From assembly GCA_900552135.1 (NCBI GenBank), contig URYN01000002.1, positions 107,852-171,851 of the forward strand: a stretch of DNA of 64,000 nt. The letters run 5' to 3'. Every line of letters begins with the position of its first letter. The stretch's first letter is position 1. This DNA is from an uncultured Clostridium sp. GTDB lineage: Bacteria > Bacillota > Clostridia > TANB77 > CAG-508. This document shows positions 8,238 to 16,502 of the stretch, piece after piece. The translations under genes were made by a program, and so were the position numbers. The notes beneath the pieces are model-generated. The model saw only the letters and a list, made by a program, of their open reading frames with translations, was not told the origin of the DNA and ran no database searches.

Positions 8238-9212
8238 TTATGAATTAATTTCTTTAAAATATTCTTTCAAGCATTCTTCAACTTCTTCTCTTGTATCTAA
8301 AGTGTTGATTTTACTTCTGAAAGCACTCGAATTTGGAAGATTTTTTGTATAAGCAGAAATATGTTTTCTCATTTCTCTAACTGCTATAAATTCGCATTTT
8401 TCTTGAACTTCCAAATCTATATGTTTTAATATTGTTTCTAATTTTTCTTCATTTGAAACTTTAAAATCACATTTTCCATCTTTCATGTATGTTACTGCTT
8501 CTTTAAATAGCCATGGATTTCCAAATGCAGCTCTTCCAATCATTACAGCATCAACATTATATTTTTCAAAAGCTTTTTTCACATCTTCTTTAGTTCTTAA
8601 GTCTCCATTCCCTATTACTGGAATAGAAACAGTGTCTTTTACTTGTTTTATAATATTCCAATCCGCCTGACCAGAATAGTATTGGCTTCTTGTTCTTCCA
8701 TGTACTGCTATTGCCGATGCTCCTGCATTTTCAATTATTTTGGCAGCATCTACAGCAACTATACTATCGAAGTCCCATCCTATTCTCATCTTCACTGTTA
8801 CTGGAACCTTTGAATTCTTTACAGCAGATTCTACTATTTCTTTAACTTTATCTAAGTCTTGTAATAATCTGCTTCCATCACCATTTTTTACAACTTTTGG
8901 AGCCGGGCATCCCATGTTTATATCTACAATATCAGCAAATTCGCTGACATATTTTGCAGCAAATCCGATGGCTTCTACATCACTACCAAATATCTGCACA
9001 GCAAGAGGTCTTTCTTCTTTGCAAGTTTTCAATAATAGCTTTGTTTTCTCATCTCCATATAAAAGAGCCTTTGCACTTACCATTTCTGAATAAACAAGAC
9101 CAGCACCATTTTCTTTGCATATTAATCTAAATGGCAGGTCTGTAATACCTGCCATTGGTGCTAAAAATATATTATTATCTGTTTCTACATTTCCTATTCT
9201 CAATATTTTCAC
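8238..9212 (-). CDS. dusB: tRNA-dihydrouridine synthase, DusB type
   Basis: A flavin enzyme that reduces uridines in the tRNA D-loop. About 324 residues: an N-terminal TIM barrel opening with F-L-A-P-M-A-G-I-T-D, then Q-I-F-G-S-D, and the Dus signature D-I-N-M-G-C-P-A-P-K-V with the catalytic cysteine about 10 residues on in most Dus proteins replaced in spacing by the N-G-D-G-S-R-L-L loop. V-K-M-R-I-G-W, A-V-H-G-R-T-R and G-N-G-D phosphate-binding segments follow. The helical C-terminal domain ends with M-R-K-H-I-S-A-Y-T. The open frame begins with GTG at 9212; AAGGGTG upstream would better serve a TTG three codons later (9203), so the first three residues are uncertain. In B. subtilis dusB also lies in a conserved housekeeping cluster. 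Confidence 0.93.
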   Translation of the reverse strand: MKILRIGNVETDNNIFLAPMAGITDLPFRLICKENGAGLVYSEMVSAKALLYGDEKTKLLLKTCKEERPLAVQIFGSDVEAIGFAAKYVSEFADIVDINMGCPAPKVVKNGDGSRLLQDLDKVKEIVESAVKNSKVPVTVKMRIGWDFDSIVAVDAAKIIENAGASAIAVHGRTRSQYYSGQADWNIIKQVKDTVSIPVIGNGDLRTKEDVKKAFEKYNVDAVMIGRAAFGNPWLFKEAVTYMKDGKCDFKVSNEEKLETILKHIDLEVQEKCEFIAVREMRKHISAYTKNLPNSSAFRSKINTLDTREEVEECLKEYFKEINS

Positions 9213-9328
9213 CCTTAATATTTTAGTCTTTAAATTTAAAATTTCGTATATAATTTTAATCTTTAAGTTGATGTTATGTAAGTTCTATTTTCTATTTTTT
9301 ATTTAAATTTTGTCTACGAATTTTTATT

Positions 9329-10435
9329 TTAATCTACAAATATTGCTTTCTGTCTTCTTCCGCTTATATTTAAAAGCAATCCAATCATCATTAAGTTTGT
9401 AAGTAATGAACTTCCTCCATAGCTAACAAATGGTAAAGGAACACCCGTTATTGGTAATAGCCCCATTGTCATTCCTATATTTTCCGTAAAGTGGAATAAT
9501 AGTATTCCAGCAATTCCTATTGCAATATAAGAACCTAAATTATCTTTTGCAGTTTTAGCAATGTATATCGATTTTGTTATCAGGATTACATAGGTTATAA
9601 TTACTGTTGCTGCTACAACAAATCCCATTTCTTCTCCGATTACCGCGAATATAAAGTCTGTTGACTTTGGATATAAGAATCCAAGTTGTGTTTGATTTCC
9701 TTTTAGAATTCCCATTCCTAAAAATTCACCGGCACCAATTGCAAGTTTTGATTGAATAACATTGTATCCGGCACCTCTAGGGTCTAAGTTTGGATTTAAG
9801 AATACATCAATTCTTGTTTTAGCATGTTCTGGTAACACAAAAAAATATAATGTTGGAATTATTATAACTGTTAGTAAAATTCCAGTAATTATATACCTTT
9901 TCTTTATTCCTGCTGAAAATAGTATAAATATTGTTGCAACTACGAAAGTACATGCTGTTCCATAATCAGGTTGTTTTATTATAAGAAGCACTGGAACTGC
10001 AACTATTAATAGTGCAAGTAGCAAACGTGTTGGTCTACTAATTTGATCTCTTCCATTTTCCTGTATTCTTGAAATATATGTTGCTAAAGCTATTATTACA
10101 ATAATCTTTGCAAACTCTGCTGGTTGAATAGAAATTCCACCTATTGTAAACCAGCTGGTTGCTCCATTTACACTCTTGGTAAATAATACTGCAATTAGCG
10201 ATATTAGGATTAATATATATAATATTGGAGATATTTTTGAGATTGTTTTATAATCCATAAATATTAGCATAATCATTATTGGTATGCTTACAGCAAGCCA
10301 TATTAGCTGTCTTTTAAATTCCACATAATCAGAATTCTGAGTTGCAGAAAAAAGTGCAACCAAACCAATTGTTAGAAGTATTACAATACAAAGAAGAACT
10401 CCCCAATCCATATTCTTAAGTATTTTTCTTCCCAA
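9329..10435 (-). CDS. rodA: RodA/FtsW/SpoVE-family peptidoglycan glycosyltransferase, probably RodA
   Basis: A SEDS-family polytopic membrane enzyme that polymerises lipid II in the elongation machinery. 368 residues with about ten hydrophobic segments. Family landmarks are G-A-T-S-W-F-T-I-G-G-I-S-I-Q-P-A-E-F-A-K-I, I-K-Q-P-D-Y-G-T-A (the conserved Asp region), G-M-G-I-L-K-G-N-Q-T, D-F-I-F-A-V-I-G-E-E-M-G-F and the C-terminal G-V-P-L-P-F-V-S-Y-G-G-S-S. It lies directly after minE (30 bp), the order minD-minE-rodA seen in clostridia. RodA is favoured over FtsW because of this neighbourhood. Confidence 0.92.
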   Translation of the reverse strand: MGRKILKNMDWGVLLCIVILLTIGLVALFSATQNSDYVEFKRQLIWLAVSIPIMIMLIFMDYKTISKISPILYILILISLIAVLFTKSVNGATSWFTIGGISIQPAEFAKIIVIIALATYISRIQENGRDQISRPTRLLLALLIVAVPVLLIIKQPDYGTACTFVVATIFILFSAGIKKRYIITGILLTVIIIPTLYFFVLPEHAKTRIDVFLNPNLDPRGAGYNVIQSKLAIGAGEFLGMGILKGNQTQLGFLYPKSTDFIFAVIGEEMGFVVAATVIITYVILITKSIYIAKTAKDNLGSYIAIGIAGILLFHFTENIGMTMGLLPITGVPLPFVSYGGSSLLTNLMMIGLLLNISGRRQKAIFVD

Positions 10436-10465
10436 TTCTAATTAACCTCATTTTCTATTTTTATT

Positions 10466-11116
10466 TTAATTTTTCTGTTGTTTTGCAGGTTCTACTTTTT
10501 TGCTTCCTTGTTTATTTCTATTTCCATTCTTTTTTTTAGAATTATTTCCTGCATTTTTCTTTTTATTATTTTTCTTTGTTCCAACTTTATTGTCTTTTAT
10601 TACTTTGTTTTCAGGACTGTTTTCTTTTTCAGTCTTTTCTACCTTTTCTGTATCTTCGACTTCTACTGTTTCATCTTTTTTCTCAGTTTCGTCTATCTTA
10701 GTTTCCTCTTTATCTTTTACCTTTTTGTCTTCTACCGCTTCTTTTTCAACTTTCTTCTCATCTATTTTTTGTTCTTCAGTTTTTTCCTCTTTTCCTTCTT
10801 CTGTTTTCTTGTTCTTTGCTTCTTCCTTTATACCTGCTATTGGAATATTTGCATATAAAGCTGGTGCTCCAGTTGTTCCATCTTCGTTAGTCCTATTTGT
10901 AAGTCTAACATCTATATCATTTTCATCTACATCTATATATTTTTTTATAACTTCTATAATTTCTTTTCTCATCATATCAAGAAAATCTGCAGAAACATTT
11001 GCTCTGTCCTGCATTAGTACTAAATGCAATCTTTCTTTTGCTGTATCTTTTGAACTTGCCTCTAGTTGGTCTTTCTTTCCAATTCTTTTAAAGAAATTTG
11101 TAATGCCCTCAAACAT
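10466..11116 (-). CDS. minE: MinE-type topological specificity factor with a long charged C-terminal tail
   Basis: MinE stimulates MinD ATPase and positions division. Residues 1 to about 95 match MinE: an N-terminal amphipathic stretch (M-F-E-G-I-T-N-F-F-K-R-I), S-S-K-D-T-A-K-E-R-L-H-L-V-L-M-Q-D-R, and the dimer strand I-D-V-R-L-T-N-R. A canonical MinE is about 90 residues; this one continues for about 120 more residues made almost only of Lys, Glu, Asp, Thr and Asn, ending in a basic K-K-N-N-K-K-K-N-A-G-N-N stretch. The tail is read in the same frame without a break, so it is not a frameshift artefact. It lies 79 bp after minD and 30 bp before rodA. Confidence 0.85.
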   Translation of the reverse strand: MFEGITNFFKRIGKKDQLEASSKDTAKERLHLVLMQDRANVSADFLDMMRKEIIEVIKKYIDVDENDIDVRLTNRTNEDGTTGAPALYANIPIAGIKEEAKNKKTEEGKEEKTEEQKIDEKKVEKEAVEDKKVKDKEETKIDETEKKDETVEVEDTEKVEKTEKENSPENKVIKDNKVGTKKNNKKKNAGNNSKKKNGNRNKQGSKKVEPAKQQKN

Positions 11117-11195
11117 TTAAGTACCTCCAAATCGATATTTTTCAATTATGTTTTCTTATCTTATATTATTTCTAGCCTTTAGCTAATTTTTGCAA

Positions 11196-11987
11196 TTATT
11201 TTCTAAAAATATGTTTCAATTTAGAAAAGAATCCTTCATCTTTTCCTGGAATTGTAACGTCAATATTTTCTCCCAAAATTCTTCTTGCAATTTCAAGATA
11301 TGCTCTTCCTGATGGAGCCTTTTTGTTTATTACGGCTGGCTCACCTTTATTGGTTTGAGTAATTATAAATTCATCATCTGGTACAACACCAATTAAATTT
11401 ATTGACAATAAATCTACTATATCGTCAACATCCATCATTTCGCCTTTTCTAACCATGTTTGGTCTTAATCTGTTTACAATTAATTCTGGATTTTTTATTT
11501 CAGATGCTTCTAATAATCCAATAATTCTATCAGCATCTCTTATTGAAGATATTTCTGCATTTGTAACAACAATTGCTCTATCTGCTCCAGCGATAGCGTT
11601 TTTAAAACCCTGTTCAATTCCTGCTGGGCAATCAATTAATATAAAATCAAATTCTTCTTTTAGTTTGTTAGTTAGTTCTTTCATTTGTTCTTCATTTATA
11701 GCACTTTTATCTCTAGTTTGAGCAGCTGGTAATAGGAATAATTGTTCAAATCTTTTATCCTTTATAAGGGCTTGTCTTAGTTTACATTTTTCTTCTACAA
11801 CATCAACAATGTCGTATACTATTCTGTTTTCTAGGCCCATTACTACATCAAGGTTTCTTAAACCTATATCTGTATCAACAAGCACTACCTTCTTTCCGCT
11901 AAGTGCAAGGGCTGATCCAAGATTTGCTGTTGTAGTTGTTTTTCCTACTCCACCTTTTCCCGATGTTATAACTATAACCTCTCCCAT
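11196..11987 (-). CDS. minD: Septum site-determining ATPase MinD
   Basis: A membrane-cycling ParA-type ATPase that controls septum placement with MinE. It starts M-G-E-V-I-V-I-T-S-G-K-G-G-V-G-K-T-T, the deviant Walker A motif, and has L-V-D-T-D-I-G-L-R-N-L-D (switch region) and D-F-I-L-I-D-C-P-A-G-I-E. The last residues, F-F-S-K-L-K-H-I-F-R-K, form the amphipathic membrane-targeting helix. The frame is open to an ATG at 11999, but that ATG is part of ATGGAGGATTCT, in which GGAGG is the ribosome site for the ATG at 11987. No minC lies upstream; the next gene is the unrelated FGE-fold protein. Confidence 0.96.
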   Translation of the reverse strand: MGEVIVITSGKGGVGKTTTTANLGSALALSGKKVVLVDTDIGLRNLDVVMGLENRIVYDIVDVVEEKCKLRQALIKDKRFEQLFLLPAAQTRDKSAINEEQMKELTNKLKEEFDFILIDCPAGIEQGFKNAIAGADRAIVVTNAEISSIRDADRIIGLLEASEIKNPELIVNRLRPNMVRKGEMMDVDDIVDLLSINLIGVVPDDEFIITQTNKGEPAVINKKAPSGRAYLEIARRILGENIDVTIPGKDEGFFSKLKHIFRK

Positions 11988-12281
11988 AGAATCCTCCATT
12001 CATTACTAACCATTGCATATTTAACAAACTTTTATGAATCCACTTGTCCATAATTCTATCACTAGTTTATACGCAAAAGGCTAAAAAGTCAAGTAAAATT
12101 GGACATTTTGCATATTTATTTTTACAAAAAAATTTTAGTATTTTGTCGTTTTTTGACGAGTTCATACTAAAATTTTAATTATAATGTATTTAATTCGCTA
12201 TGCATTGACATAGCCTTCTTTTTGTTTTCTCTTTGTCATAGGAGTTTTGAGTTCTTCTTTAGAACTCATCACCTCTATATC

Positions 12282-13421
12282 TCATGGTATCAAATATAAA
12301 GTAGGACGAGTGCCATTGCTATGGACTGTAGTATCTGTAGGAATATTAGTATCACGGTATATAGCACTAAGTGCTAAAACGTTGCTAAATCCACCTCCTC
12401 TTCCACTTCTAGATACTGTACCATATGCTTCCTGTGTTAATTCATAACAATTTCCTGCAAAATCATATATATTATTCTTCTTCCAACTTTCACTATAGCC
12501 TGTATTCTGTTTATTTCCTGCTCCAGCTACAGTATTGTCTTTACAGTTTCCCCAAGTACTCGAATCTGTTATACTAACTCCTGAACTTGCTAACCAATTG
12601 CATGTTGCATCCCACTGCAATCCCCATATCATTCTTGTTTTTACATTTGACCCTTTAGTTAATGCTGTACAATTTTTATATAATTCATACCATGACTTAT
12701 CTGTTTGCGTTGCTCCTGTCTTCTCCCCATTCTCCGATAGCTCATATCTTCCTATATAAAAGCCATAGTATTTCTCCAAACTACTTATCATTTCATCATA
12801 TTCACTTACCATAGTCTCAGCCATATTTTTCAAACTGCTAAATCCTGCTGTTGCATAATTTGCATAATCATAACTAGTTCCTCCACTACCAAGTACTAAA
12901 TCTGGCTCTTTATAACCCCTTGTATCTCCTGGTTTTACTCTTGTTTGTCCACTTATTATAGCTGAATTTGTGTATTTTGTAGTTTTTACTCCTGTACTTC
13001 CAGAAAGAGCTATTCCGTCTGTTACAGTTGTGTACAGACTACTTGGATTTTCTACTGGTACCCATACCCATTGGTTTCCTTCAAGGTCTTTTCCAACATT
13101 CTCTTCACCACTATATCTATCTTTATCAGCTATATTATCGGATATGACTACTCCACTTTCATCAGTTCCTCCAACATAATAATATCCATCAGGAATTGGA
13201 GCCTTTACGACAACTAATGATTTTGAAATTTTTTCTGCATCATCTACCTGATTTTGATAAACCTGTTTCAATGTTATTTCACTATCTAATTGGCTCTTTC
13301 TCTGTGTTCCAGATATCATTAGTGCCGTTGATAGAATTATTATAAAAAACAACACCGTTACCAAAACAACACTTGTTATTGAGCCTTTTTCATCTTTCAT
13401 TTTCTTCAGAATCTTTCTCAT
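12282..13421 (-). CDS. Prepilin-like membrane-anchored protein with formylglycine-generating-enzyme (FGE-sulfatase/C-type lectin) fold
   Basis: Function unknown. The N-terminus (M-R-K-I-L-K-K-M-K-D-E-K-G-S-I-T-S) leads into one hydrophobic segment (about residues 17-39), like a prepilin or tail-anchored exported protein, followed by a short helical stretch. The region from about residue 75 resembles FGE-sulfatase domains: D-G-Y-Y-Y-V-G-G-T, G-N-Q-W-V-W-V-P-V, F-Y-I-G-R-Y-E-L-S, W-G-L-Q-W-D-A-T-C-N-W-L, and N-N-I-Y-D-F-A-G-N-C-Y-E-L-T close to the end, which finishes T-R-P-T-L-Y-L-I-P. Such domains are also the usual variable proteins of diversity-generating retroelements, but no reverse transcriptase gene lies in the window. 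The ribosome site GAGGAGG precedes the ATG. It stands alone between minD and a divergent gene. Confidence 0.75.
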   Translation of the reverse strand: MRKILKKMKDEKGSITSVVLVTVLFFIIILSTALMISGTQRKSQLDSEITLKQVYQNQVDDAEKISKSLVVVKAPIPDGYYYVGGTDESGVVISDNIADKDRYSGEENVGKDLEGNQWVWVPVENPSSLYTTVTDGIALSGSTGVKTTKYTNSAIISGQTRVKPGDTRGYKEPDLVLGSGGTSYDYANYATAGFSSLKNMAETMVSEYDEMISSLEKYYGFYIGRYELSENGEKTGATQTDKSWYELYKNCTALTKGSNVKTRMIWGLQWDATCNWLASSGVSITDSSTWGNCKDNTVAGAGNKQNTGYSESWKKNNIYDFAGNCYELTQEAYGTVSRSGRGGGFSNVLALSAIYRDTNIPTDTTVHSNGTRPTLYLIP

Positions 13422-13733
13422 TTGATTTCCTCCTCATTTACTATATATGATATACTAATTTCAAATAATAAGTCAATAAATTCACTTAATTTTATCATTT
13501 TTTAATTAAATATTTTCTTTACTTTATAATAACTTAATGTTATACTTTAGATGAAGTTTCACAAAAGACTAAGGATATACACATCTAGATAAAGAAGTTC
13601 AATTAGAACTTAAATATAAGTTTACAAAATAATCTATAAACTCATATTAAATCTTTATATTGCTGTCAATAAATATGCCAATATGGTCTCATTGCAGTAA
13701 ACTTTAATAAATGAAAATAAAGGAGAAAAAATT
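13422..13733. other. Divergent intergenic region
   Basis: Between the divergently transcribed FGE-fold and zinc-ribbon genes, so both promoters should be here. It is AT-rich. Only the ribosome site AAAGGAGAAAAAATT before the plus-strand ATG at 13734 is clear. I saw no RNA gene or convincing operator. Confidence 0.4.
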
Positions 13734-14135
13734 ATGTTTTGTAAAAATTGTGGAGAAGAACTAAAAAATGGAGAAAGCGTTTGTCCTAAATGTGGATGGA
13801 GTGGCACACCACAAAACCAAGAAAAAACATCTAATGGAACTGGCAACAAATCATCCATATCAATTAATTTAAACATAATCATAAAGTTAGCTTTATATAT
13901 AGTTGCAATTGTTGTAATTTGTATGAGTTTTAACGGTGCAGATAAAATAGGAAGTGCTGCTTACAGCATGAGAATTTTAAGATCTGTTGGTGGAAATTCT
14001 GTAGCAGAAGCTTTCTATCAATACTATGGTTCTTTTTTATACGGAGTAGAAACTTTTGTAAGAGCCGTCGGAATTGCCCTTGGTGTAATTATTGCCTATA
14101 TAGCAACAACAATTAAAGCATATAAAAAGAAATAA
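13734..14135 (+). CDS. Zinc-ribbon membrane protein of unknown function
   Basis: 133 residues. The N-terminus is a zinc ribbon with two C-X2-C pairs (M-F-C-K-N-C-G-E-E-L at residues 3 and 6; V-C-P-K-C-G-W at 17 and 20). A polar Ser/Asn/Thr linker follows, then a hydrophobic segment at about residues 45-65 and a second one near 110-128, ending in lysines. The layout is common in Firmicutes for small membrane proteins of unknown role. It has its own ribosome site and terminator and appears to be a single-gene transcript. Confidence 0.75.
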   Translation: MFCKNCGEELKNGESVCPKCGWSGTPQNQEKTSNGTGNKSSISINLNIIIKLALYIVAIVVICMSFNGADKIGSAAYSMRILRSVGGNSVAEAFYQYYGSFLYGVETFVRAVGIALGVIIAYIATTIKAYKKK

Positions 14136-14149
14136 TTAATTTTTTAAAT

Positions 14150-14196
14150 ACGTCCCAAATTGTTAATTTTAAAAGCAACAATTTGGGTTATTTTTT
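14150..14196 (+). terminator. Intrinsic terminator after the zinc-ribbon gene
   Basis: CCCAAATTGTT and AACAATTTGGG form an 11-bp stem, followed by TTATTTTTTT on the plus strand, about 20 bp after the stop codon. Confidence 0.85.
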
Positions 14197-14219
14197 TATA
14201 AATTTATTGGTCAGTTTTC

Positions 14220-14248
14220 TTGACATGTTTTATTTTTAATAATATACT
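14220..14248 (+). promoter_or_regulatory. Consensus promoter of the por operon
   Basis: TTGACA (14220-14225), a 17-bp spacer and TATACT (14243-14248). It lies about 105 bp before the porG start, consistent with strong constitutive expression of a central fermentation enzyme. Confidence 0.8.
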
Positions 14249-14354
14249 CTACTTGTAAAAATGTACATATTATTTTTAGGGTTAATTTCATATTCAAATT
14301 TAATATTTAATCTGTAAAATGATGTGTGCAAATTTTTGAAAGGAGCTAAAAAAC

Positions 14355-14936
14355 GTGAAGGATTTAGTTGAAATTAGATGGCACGGTAGAGGTGGTCAAG
14401 GTGCCAAAACAGCTTCTCTTTTACTTGCTGATGCAGCATTCAATACTGGAAAATATATTCAAGGTTTCCCAGAATACGGTCCAGAAAGAATGGGTGCTCC
14501 AATTACTGCTTACAATCGTATTAGCAATAAACCTATTGTTATTCATAGCAATATTTATGAGCCAGATTATGTAGTAGTTGTAGATGACACTCTTTTGGAA
14601 ACTGTTGATGTTACTGCAGGTTTAAAAGAAGATGGTGCAATTGTTATAAATACTGTTAAGGACGAAGAACAAATAAAGAAATTGTTAAAAGGATACAAAG
14701 GCAAAGTTTATTGTATAGATGCAAGAAAGATTTCTGAGGAGGCTCTTGGAAGATATTTCCCAAATACTCCTATGCTTGCTGCAATTGTTAAAGTTGCTGG
14801 AATTATGGACGAAGATGCTTTCTTGGCAGATATGCAAGGTTCTTTCAAGCATAAATTTGCTAAAAAGCCTGAGGTTATTGATGGTAATATGAATGCTCTT
14901 AAGATGGCTTTAAGCCAAGTAAAGCAAATTCAATAA
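14355..14936 (+). CDS. porG: Pyruvate:ferredoxin oxidoreductase, gamma subunit
   Basis: The gamma subunit of the four-subunit enzyme that splits pyruvate into acetyl-CoA, CO2 and reduced ferredoxin. 193 residues. The N-terminus V-E-I-R-W-H-G-R-G-G-Q-G-A-K-T-A is the family hallmark, followed by G-F-P-E-Y-G-P-E-R-M-G-A-P. The start is a GTG; AAGGAG lies ten bases before it. It is the first gene of the porG-porD-porA-porB operon. The gene order and the sequence of PorA favour pyruvate over branched 2-oxoacids as substrate, but that is an inference from family similarity. Confidence 0.93.
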   Translation: MKDLVEIRWHGRGGQGAKTASLLLADAAFNTGKYIQGFPEYGPERMGAPITAYNRISNKPIVIHSNIYEPDYVVVVDDTLLETVDVTAGLKEDGAIVINTVKDEEQIKKLLKGYKGKVYCIDARKISEEALGRYFPNTPMLAAIVKVAGIMDEDAFLADMQGSFKHKFAKKPEVIDGNMNALKMALSQVKQIQ

Positions 14937-14997
14937 CATTTATTGGTTTATGGGTTATTCCAATAAAAACCTAAATATATTATTCGAGGAGATAATT

Positions 14998-15306
14998 ATG
15001 GCAGAAATGCATATTGATAAAAATACACCAGTTGAAAAATTAACTCCTGGTGGTGTGATTTATCAAGCAGGAAATGCTCGTGAGTTTAAAACTGGCGACT
15101 GGAGAAGTATGTGCCCAGTTTGGCATGAGGAAAAGTGTACACAATGTGGATTATGCTTCCCTGTTTGCCCTGATGATTCTATTCCTGTTGATAGAGAAAC
15201 TTTAAAAAGAAAAGATTTTGATTATGATTACTGCAAAGGATGTGGCGTTTGTTCAAAGGTTTGTCCTTTCGGTGCTATAGAAATGAAGGAAGGAGTTGAT
15301 AAATAA
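14998..15306 (+). CDS. porD: Pyruvate:ferredoxin oxidoreductase, delta (ferredoxin-like) subunit
   Basis: Carries two [4Fe-4S] clusters that pass electrons from the TPP subunit to ferredoxin. 102 residues, with two complete C-X2-C-X2-C-X3-C-P motifs: C-T-Q-C-G-L-C-F-P-V-C-P and C-K-G-C-G-V-C-S-K-V-C-P. The conserved G-D-W-R-S-M-C-P-V-W precedes them. The frame is open upstream to 14950, but GAGGAG is placed correctly for the ATG at 14998 (M-A-E-M-H-I-D-K). Its stop codon shares one base with the porA ATG (TAATG), so the two are translationally coupled. Confidence 0.93.
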   Translation: MAEMHIDKNTPVEKLTPGGVIYQAGNAREFKTGDWRSMCPVWHEEKCTQCGLCFPVCPDDSIPVDRETLKRKDFDYDYCKGCGVCSKVCPFGAIEMKEGVDK

Positions 15307-16499
15307 TGAGTATTAGAGAACGTTTAAGTGGAAATGAAGCTTCTGCTGTTGCAATGAAACAAATTAATCCAGATGTTGTTGCAGCCTTCCCTATCACTCC
15401 ATCAACTGAAATTCCACAGTATTTTTCTACTTTTGTTAGTAATGGACAAGTTGATACAGAGTTTGTTGCAGTTGAGAGCGAACATAGTGCTATGAGTGCT
15501 TGTATCGGTGCCGAAGCTGCAGGTGCAAGAGCCATGACAGCAACTTCTGCAAATGGTTTATCTTTTATGTGGGAGATGCTTTATATTGCTTCTGGTTCAA
15601 GACTTCCAATAGTTATGTCTTTGGTAAACAGAGCTGTTTCAGGTCCATTGAACATACACAACGATCATTCTGACGCAATGGGTGTTAGAGATGCTGGCTG
15701 GATTATGCTATTTTCAGAGAATAACCAAGAAGCTTATGATAATTTAATAATGGCACATCAAATTGCTGAAAATAAAGATGTTATGCTTCCATTAATGGTT
15801 TGCCAAGATGGATTTATCACTTCTCATTCAATAGAAAATATTGAGTTAATAGAAGATGATAAAGTTAAAGAGTTTGTTGGAAAATACAAACCTGAACATT
15901 ACCTATTAAATCATGATGAACCTGTTGCAATGGGTCCAATGGATTTACAAGCATTCTTATTTGAACACAAGTATCAACAAGCCGAAGCTATGAGAAATGC
16001 TAAAAAAGTTATTTTAGATGTAGCAGATAAATTTGAAAAAATGACTGGAAGAAAATATGGTTTCTTCGAGGAATATAAATTAGATGATGCAGAAATTGCA
16101 ATTGTTTGTATGAACTCTACTGCAGGAACAACTAAAGCAGTGGTTGATGATTTAAGAGCTAGAGGAATAAAAGCAGGACTTCTTAAAGTTCGTGTATTTA
16201 GACCTTTCCCTGCAGAAGAAATTGCAAAAGCTCTTGCTCATTTAAAGGCTGTTGCCGTTCTAGATAAAGACGATAGTGTAAACGCTGCAGGAGGTCCATT
16301 GTTCACAGATGTAACATCTGCAATGTATGCCTTGGGCGATGAGCATGTTCCTGTTGTAAATTATATTTACGGAATCGGCGGTAGAGATACTACTACAAAG
16401 GACATTGCCGGAGTTTACGCAGACTTACAAAAAATTGTTAAAACTCGTGAAGTTGGTAATCCATATAGATATTTTGGATTAAGAAAGGAAGGTAAATAG
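15306..16499 (+). CDS. porA: Pyruvate:ferredoxin oxidoreductase, alpha subunit
   Basis: 397 residues. The pyrimidine-binding and transketolase C-terminal domains are in the usual order. Landmarks are A-A-F-P-I-T-P-S-T-E-I, the V-E-S-E-H-S-A-M-S-A-C-I-G-A motif with the TPP-activating glutamate, S-L-V-N-R-A-V-S-G-P-L-N-I-H-N-D-H-S-D-A, and the C-terminal K-V-R-V-F-R-P-F-P. The N-I-H-N-D-H-S-D segment resembles pyruvate-specific PorA rather than 2-oxoglutarate or 2-oxoisovalerate enzymes. The last step of the operon, porB, starts three bases after its stop. Confidence 0.95.
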   Translation: MSIRERLSGNEASAVAMKQINPDVVAAFPITPSTEIPQYFSTFVSNGQVDTEFVAVESEHSAMSACIGAEAAGARAMTATSANGLSFMWEMLYIASGSRLPIVMSLVNRAVSGPLNIHNDHSDAMGVRDAGWIMLFSENNQEAYDNLIMAHQIAENKDVMLPLMVCQDGFITSHSIENIELIEDDKVKEFVGKYKPEHYLLNHDEPVAMGPMDLQAFLFEHKYQQAEAMRNAKKVILDVADKFEKMTGRKYGFFEEYKLDDAEIAIVCMNSTAGTTKAVVDDLRARGIKAGLLKVRVFRPFPAEEIAKALAHLKAVAVLDKDDSVNAAGGPLFTDVTSAMYALGDEHVPVVNYIYGIGGRDTTTKDIAGVYADLQKIVKTREVGNPYRYFGLRKEGK

Positions 16500-16502
16500 A
16501 TT

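Noticed and set aside
10478..11120. Long plus-strand open frames opposite minE
   Set aside because: They are Phe/Ser/Leu-rich shadows of the Lys/Glu-rich tail of MinE and have no ribosome sites.
14150..14350. Riboswitch upstream of the por operon
   Set aside because: The only hairpin is the terminator of the preceding gene, and the promoter lies after it.
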